Both the position numbers and the translations under genes were made by a program. A stretch of DNA of 9,102 nucleotides from an uncultured bacterium (GTDB lineage: Bacteria; Hydrogenedentota; Hydrogenedentia; Hydrogenedentales; JAEUWI01). Below the pieces are notes generated by a model that ran no database searches, was not told the DNA's origin, and was given only the letters and a program-made list of their open reading frames with translations. The stretch is taken from assembly GCA_937895305.1 (NCBI GenBank), contig CALAXS010000750.1, positions 1 to 9,102 of the forward strand. Reading direction: 5' to 3'. This document shows positions 6,791 to 9,102 of the stretch, piece by piece (positions within the stretch are counted from its first letter, which is position 1; each line of letters opens with the position of its first letter).

Positions 6791-6837
6791 TTAGACCGGG
6801 CAATCCCCAGCCCCTATTGCAAACCCATGCTATGGGT
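6782..6837. terminator. Inverted repeats at the 3' end of the assembly operon; possible terminator
   Basis: Two structures follow each other. A perfect 9-bp inverted repeat, TTGCAATAG (6782-6790) and CTATTGCAA (6814-6822), encloses a 23-base loop and includes the DUF420 stop codon. Directly after it, ACCCAT (6823-6828) and ATGGGT (6832-6837) form a 6-bp stem with a three-base loop. Neither is followed by a T-run, so neither is a textbook Rho-independent terminator. They may protect or end the transcript, or mark the edge of an inserted repeat. Confidence 0.35.
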
Positions 6838-6855
6838 GTCATTCCAAACTTCCCC

Positions 6856-6919
6856 CTGCCATTCCCAACTCGATTGGGAATCCCCCCAACGGTATCCCAA
6901 TACCTAACCGGAGCAAAAA
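6856..6919 (+). repeat. ATTCCCAA/TTGGGAAT palindromic repeat, copy 1
   Basis: This ~64-base unit is repeated at 7231-7294. Both begin CTGYCATTCCCAACT and continue through an 8-bp hairpin (ATTCCCAA, 5-base loop, TTGGGAAT) to a run of C, then AACGGTATCC and a variable tail ending near CGGAGCA. The hairpin resembles the ATTCCC-N8-GGGAAT class of small repeats known from Neisseria and other Proteobacteria, though a family match is not proven here. Confidence 0.75.
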
Positions 6920-6930
6920 CCCACCTCACC

Positions 6931-6965
6931 CGTCATTGCGAGGAGCGCAGCGACGTGGCAATCTC
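6931..6965 (+). repeat. GTCATTGCGAGGAGCG-type dispersed repeat
   Basis: The 35-base stretch begins CGTCATTGCGAGGAGCG and ends CGACGTGGCAATCTC, with ATTGC and GCAAT as outer inverted arms. I recognise this consensus as a widespread small repeat in many bacterial genomes, usually in intergenic space. There is only one copy in the window, so the call rests on recognition of the motif. Confidence 0.6.
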
Positions 6966-7014
6966 TTTTTGCACGATGACTACAATACTGGAACAACGAC
7001 CCGACACTCCATCC

Positions 7015-7072
7015 CCTCGTTCCCTATCGCCCGCCGTGCTACGGCCTCCGCGTGGGAACGCATACACCGAGG
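7015..7072. repeat. CGTTCCC/GGGAACG palindromic element with nested hairpin
   Basis: The outer arms CCTCG (7015-7019) and CGAGG (7068-7072) and the inner arms CGTTCCC (7018-7024) and GGGAACG (7054-7060) flank a nested 5-bp hairpin, GCCGT-GCT-ACGGC (7033-7045). The GTTCCC...GTGGGAACGCATAC pattern resembles a REP-like family common in Proteobacteria. The centre differs from the versions I remember, so the assignment is tentative. Confidence 0.5.
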
Positions 7073-7075
7073 TTG

Positions 7076-7176
7076 TGCCCCGGAATACAGGCGCGCTTGA
7101 CCGAAATACTACAAGTTAAGTCCCGACTTGAGTTATGTATATTTACGCGGAGATTCCCGCTTCCGCAGGAATGACA
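7076..7176 (+). repeat. ~101-bp dispersed repeat, copy B
   Basis: This is the second copy of the element at 2-102, in the same orientation and with a constant offset of 7074 apart from one small compensating indel. The terminal hairpin ATTCCCGC / GCAGGAAT (7153-7172) has one mismatch that copy A lacks. With copy A it brackets the whole oxidase and assembly locus as a direct repeat. Confidence 0.7.
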
Positions 7177-7230
7177 GGAGAACATAGATTCACCTGCGAT
7201 GCGCAATACGTGGCAACGACCTCACCCCAC

Positions 7231-7294
7231 CTGTCATTCCCAACTTGATTGGGAATCCCCCCCAACGGTATCCTCGCAACCAGTCGGAGCACAA
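7231..7294 (+). repeat. ATTCCCAA/TTGGGAAT palindromic repeat, copy 2
   Basis: This copy matches 6856-6919 closely through the hairpin and AACGGTATCC, with two extra C residues in the C-run and a diverged tail that still ends CGGAGCA. Both copies lie downstream of a CCTCACCC stretch (about 6924-6931 and 7219-7227), so the repeated context may be longer than the hairpin unit. Confidence 0.75.
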
Positions 7295-7315
7295 GTTGTC
7301 AGTCGCCCGCCCGGC

Positions 7316-8275
7316 CTACGCCTCTTGTCCCCGCATCTCCTCAATCACCCCATCCAGAATCTGCTCCAGCGTGTACTGCGGTTCATAGCCGATGGCCTTG
7401 TTGATCTTCTCCAGGCAGGGTTCCCGGTGCCGCATGTCCTCATAGCCCGGACCGTAGGCCTGGTCGTAAGGGATAAACGTAATCTCCGATTTGCTACCCG
7501 TGCGCTCGATAATCATCTTCGCCAGCTCCTCCATGGACGCGCGCATCTTGCTACCCACGTTAAAGACATCGCCGCAGATGCTCGTGTCATCCATGATTTT
7601 CACCAGCGCCGGGACCACATCCAGCACCGACGTAAAGCACCGACTCTGTTGCCCATCGCCAAAGACTGTGATGGGTTCATTGTTCAACGCCTGCTGCACA
7701 AAGTTCGGAATGACCATGCCATAGCGTCCCATCTGACGCGGTCCAACGGTATTGAACAACCGCACGATTGCGACCGGGTGCCGCTTCTCATGCCAATAGG
7801 CCAGCGCAAGAAACTCATCAATCGCCTTCGATGCCGCATAGCACCAGCGATGCCGACTCGTGGGGCCGATGACCCGATCATCGTCCTCGCCAAAGACCGC
7901 TTTCGATCCCTTGCCATAGACCTCGCTCGTCGAGGTCAGTAACAAACGACGACGATAGCGACACGTCTCCTCCAGCACCACCTCCGTACCCCGGATATTA
8001 TTCACAATCGTACGGATAGGCTCATCCACCACCAACTGCACCCCTACCGTCGCCGCCAGATGATAGACCACATCCACCTCGCGCACCATATCCCGCACCA
8101 CCTCCTGGTTCAGGCACGTATCTATCACCGTTTCCACATCCGTCAGATGCTCAATATTTTCAAAACGGCCCGTACTTAAATCATCCAGTACAAAGACCTT
8201 GTCCCCACGGCCCACCAACTGCTCACACAGATGAGAACCAATAAACCCTGCACCACCCGTAATCAATACACGCAT
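7316..8275 (-). CDS. NAD-dependent epimerase/dehydratase (extended SDR), likely acting on a nucleotide sugar
   Basis: This 319-residue soluble Rossmann-fold enzyme has the extended-SDR cofactor motif GGAGFIGS (7-14), acidic D31-D32 after strand 2 that favours NAD(H), the HLAA segment (72-75), TSTSEVYG with the catalytic Ser/Thr (114-121) and the YAASK catalytic pair Y146/K150. RLFNTVGPRQMGRYGMVIP (172-190) and FGDGQQSRCFTSVLDV (205-220) are typical of UDP-sugar epimerases and UDP-glucuronate decarboxylases. The exact substrate cannot be read from the sequence. I start at ATG 8275 because GGAGG lies five bases upstream. A TTG four codons earlier would sit on that ribosome site. It appears to be transcribed alone and converges on the assembly operon. 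No other sugar or polysaccharide gene is present in the window. Confidence 0.92.
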   Translation of the reverse strand: MRVLITGGAGFIGSHLCEQLVGRGDKVFVLDDLSTGRFENIEHLTDVETVIDTCLNQEVVRDMVREVDVVYHLAATVGVQLVVDEPIRTIVNNIRGTEVVLEETCRYRRRLLLTSTSEVYGKGSKAVFGEDDDRVIGPTSRHRWCYAASKAIDEFLALAYWHEKRHPVAIVRLFNTVGPRQMGRYGMVIPNFVQQALNNEPITVFGDGQQSRCFTSVLDVVPALVKIMDDTSICGDVFNVGSKMRASMEELAKMIIERTGSKSEITFIPYDQAYGPGYEDMRHREPCLEKINKAIGYEPQYTLEQILDGVIEEMRGQEA

Positions 8276-8312
8276 AGTTGCCTCCAAGCAATTCCTCTCA
8301 AACAGAAGGGGA

Positions 8313-8342
8313 AGTATACGGGGAACATGGGGGAGGGGTCAA
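8313..8342 (-). promoter_or_regulatory. Sigma70-like promoter of the epimerase/dehydratase gene
   Basis: On the minus strand, TTGACC (8342-8337) and TATACT (8318-8313) are separated by 18 bases, and each box has five of six consensus positions. Transcription would begin near 8306, about 30 bases before the ATG at 8275, with the GGAGG ribosome site in the leader. The spacer is unusually rich in C on the minus strand. The upstream toxin gene ends at 8370, so this gene is probably independent of the toxin-antitoxin operon. Confidence 0.55.
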
Positions 8343-8369
8343 AGAGAGCGAGGAGTAATTTTCAATAAA

Positions 8370-8708
8370 CTATTGCGCATATTGTTCAGGCAGATGTTGC
8401 GCCAGGTCCATACCATCATAAAGCAGCCGCCCGATTTCAACGATACTCTCATCCACAATACGGTAAAGAATGAAATGACGTGCAGCCTTTCCCTTGCGGG
8501 CAAGGTGAACGGTCCGGGCTTGAGGATGTATTTCAGGCCGTGTCTTGGTTCGGGCGTTGGTGGGATCGCTGCCGAGTTCTTGGAGCGTCAATGCAACAAG
8601 TCCCCGATACTCAGCGTATTTGTGCTCCCCAAATTTATCGTAGGTCGTGGTGAGTACCTGTTCAATATCACGCTCAGCATCCTGGCTGATACGCAACTTC
8701 CAGGACAT
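8370..8708 (-). CDS. parE: ParE-type toxin of the RelE/ParE superfamily
   Basis: This 112-residue basic protein matches the RelE/ParE fold in its N-terminal strand and helix (KLRISQDAERDIEQVL, 4-19), RTVHLARKGKAARHFILY (65-82) and the C-terminal strand IVEIGRLLYDGMDLAQHLP (89-107), which corresponds to the common ParE ending with a conserved Arg and a YDGMD-like turn. ParE toxins characterised so far target DNA gyrase, while RelE homologues cut mRNA. Which applies here cannot be decided, though the ending favours ParE. The gene lies directly after the antitoxin with a one-base overlap (TAATG), the usual order and coupling for parDE. No truncation is seen. Confidence 0.85.
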   Translation of the reverse strand: MSWKLRISQDAERDIEQVLTTTYDKFGEHKYAEYRGLVALTLQELGSDPTNARTKTRPEIHPQARTVHLARKGKAARHFILYRIVDESIVEIGRLLYDGMDLAQHLPEQYAQ

Positions 8709-8992
8709 TAGCGTTCCTGTCTGGAGCGGATGCGTTGGTCCATGGTTTGGAGCATATCGTCAAGGGTATCTTCAGTGTAAGCAGAGTATTCACCACTATC
8801 CAGGGCTTTGAAAGATTGTTCCGCGATGCCCCGTAGTGCTTCCAGTTTCAACCGCTCTTCCGATTCCTGCGATTCCAGAAGGCGCAATCCCGCTCGAACC
8901 ACTTCACTGGCATTTTTATAGCGACCACCCGCTACACTTTTTTTGATAAAATCCGACTGATAGTCCGCTAAATTTACGTTTTGTGTCGGCAT
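8708..8992 (-). CDS. parD: ParD-type antitoxin, ribbon-helix-helix family
   Basis: This 94-residue protein begins MPTQNVNLADYQSDFI and contains the ParD ribbon-helix-helix core, with a beta strand near 4-8 and the helical segment GGRYKNASEVVRAGLRLLE (22-40), followed by an acidic C-terminal tail (about 41-94) that would wrap the toxin. A longer in-frame extension of 24 residues exists upstream, but ATG 8992 has an AAGGAGG ribosome site eight bases away, and the upstream part would run through the promoter. ParD proteins dimerise, bind the toxin and repress their own operon by binding upstream palindromes, and a matching palindrome is present at 9030-9046. The stop overlaps the toxin start. 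Confidence 0.88.
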   Translation of the reverse strand: MPTQNVNLADYQSDFIKKSVAGGRYKNASEVVRAGLRLLESQESEERLKLEALRGIAEQSFKALDSGEYSAYTEDTLDDMLQTMDQRIRSRQER

Positions 8993-9017
8993 CGTTAGTG
9001 CCTCCTTGGCTAAGCGT

Positions 9018-9071
9018 ATGATGTCATAATTGGCAAAATTTGTCAATATGAAAAGTAGCTGCATTTGTCAA
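9018..9071 (-). promoter_or_regulatory. Promoter and operator-like palindrome of the toxin-antitoxin operon
   Basis: On the minus strand two TTGACA boxes occur (9071-9066 and 9046-9041), both inside the direct repeat TTGACAAAT. The nearer one has CATCAT (9023-9018) at 17 bases as a four-of-six -10 box, and the farther one has TATTGA (9048-9043) at 17 bases, which is weaker. A 17-base near-perfect palindrome, TTGGCAAAATTTGTCAA on the plus strand (9030-9046), covers the nearer -35 box and part of its spacer. This is a suitable place for repression by the ParD ribbon-helix-helix protein. The assignment is inferred. Confidence 0.5.
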
Positions 9072-9102
9072 AAAAGATCTCATATTGATGACACATAGAC
9101 TA

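Larger units (their letters stand above)
6791..7315. other. Gene-free stretch densely filled with palindromic repeats
   Basis: The 525 bases between the DUF420 stop and the converging SDR stop contain no credible gene. Frames that stay open here lack family resemblance and run through repeats. At least four repeat types are interleaved: two copies of an ATTCCCAA/TTGGGAAT element, one GTCATTGCGAGGAGCG element, one CGTTCCC/GGGAACG element and one copy of the ~101-bp element also seen at the window start. The order suggests successive insertion of small elements into a neutral space between converging operons. Confidence 0.75.

Noticed and set aside
6856..7294. CRISPR-like array
   Set aside because: The repeated units differ in family and spacing and are hairpin-forming, with no regular spacers and no cas genes nearby.
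7199..7942. A 247-codon open frame on the plus strand opposite the epimerase gene
   Set aside because: It is antisense to a gene with clear SDR motifs, starts within the repeat region, and its product resembles no family I know. It is best explained as a by-product of codon bias on the other strand.
8993..9064. A 24-residue N-terminal extension of the antitoxin
   Set aside because: It would be encoded across the promoter and operator, and a strong AAGGAGG site points to the ATG at 8992.

Overview
This window carries a compact aerobic-respiration locus (about 149-6790), followed by a repeat-rich intergenic stretch, a nucleotide-sugar-type SDR gene and a ParDE-type toxin-antitoxin pair. The last three genes are on the minus strand. 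The organism is a Gram-negative-type, aerobically respiring bacterium with sigma70-like promoters and several families of small dispersed palindromic repeats. Such repeats are common in Proteobacteria, while the oxidase subunits resemble a cytochrome oxidase group that I recall from Acidobacteriota, Verrucomicrobia/Planctomycetes-type and some gammaproteobacterial genomes. I would not assign a phylum from this window alone.

Layout. 1-148: a ~101-bp dispersed repeat upstream of the oxidase operon. 149-3512: structural genes for an aa3-family heme-copper oxidase in the order subunit I, subunit III, a small membrane protein with a CxxC motif, and subunit II, with start and stop codons overlapping or one base apart. 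The subunit II frame is broken by an apparent one-base deletion near 2850. 3513-3778: an intergenic region with an inverted partial copy of the same repeat and a good promoter. 3779-6790: the assembly cassette, comprising heme A synthase, heme O synthase, the copper chaperone SCO and a DUF420 membrane protein, again with ATGA overlaps. 6791-7315: a gene-free stretch packed with palindromic repeats of at least four types. 7316-8275 (minus): an extended-SDR NAD-dependent epimerase/dehydratase with its own promoter. 8370-8992 (minus): a parDE-like operon with an operator-like palindrome over its promoter.

How it works together. CtaB makes heme O from protoheme, CtaA converts it to heme A, SCO delivers copper to CuA of subunit II, and the subunits assemble into a terminal oxidase that reduces O2 with electrons from a c-type or similar donor. 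No donor gene or quinol:cytochrome c reductase lies in the window.

The main point of interest is subunit I. All metal ligands are present, but the residues that define both canonical proton-uptake routes of A-type oxidases are changed. The D-pathway entrance Asp is Asn and its two Asn partners are Ser. The K-pathway Lys is Ile. In subunit II the CuA/Mg-site Glu is Gln. This suggests a subfamily with altered proton entry or coupling. Part of this pattern may be general to the subfamily rather than unique to this genome.
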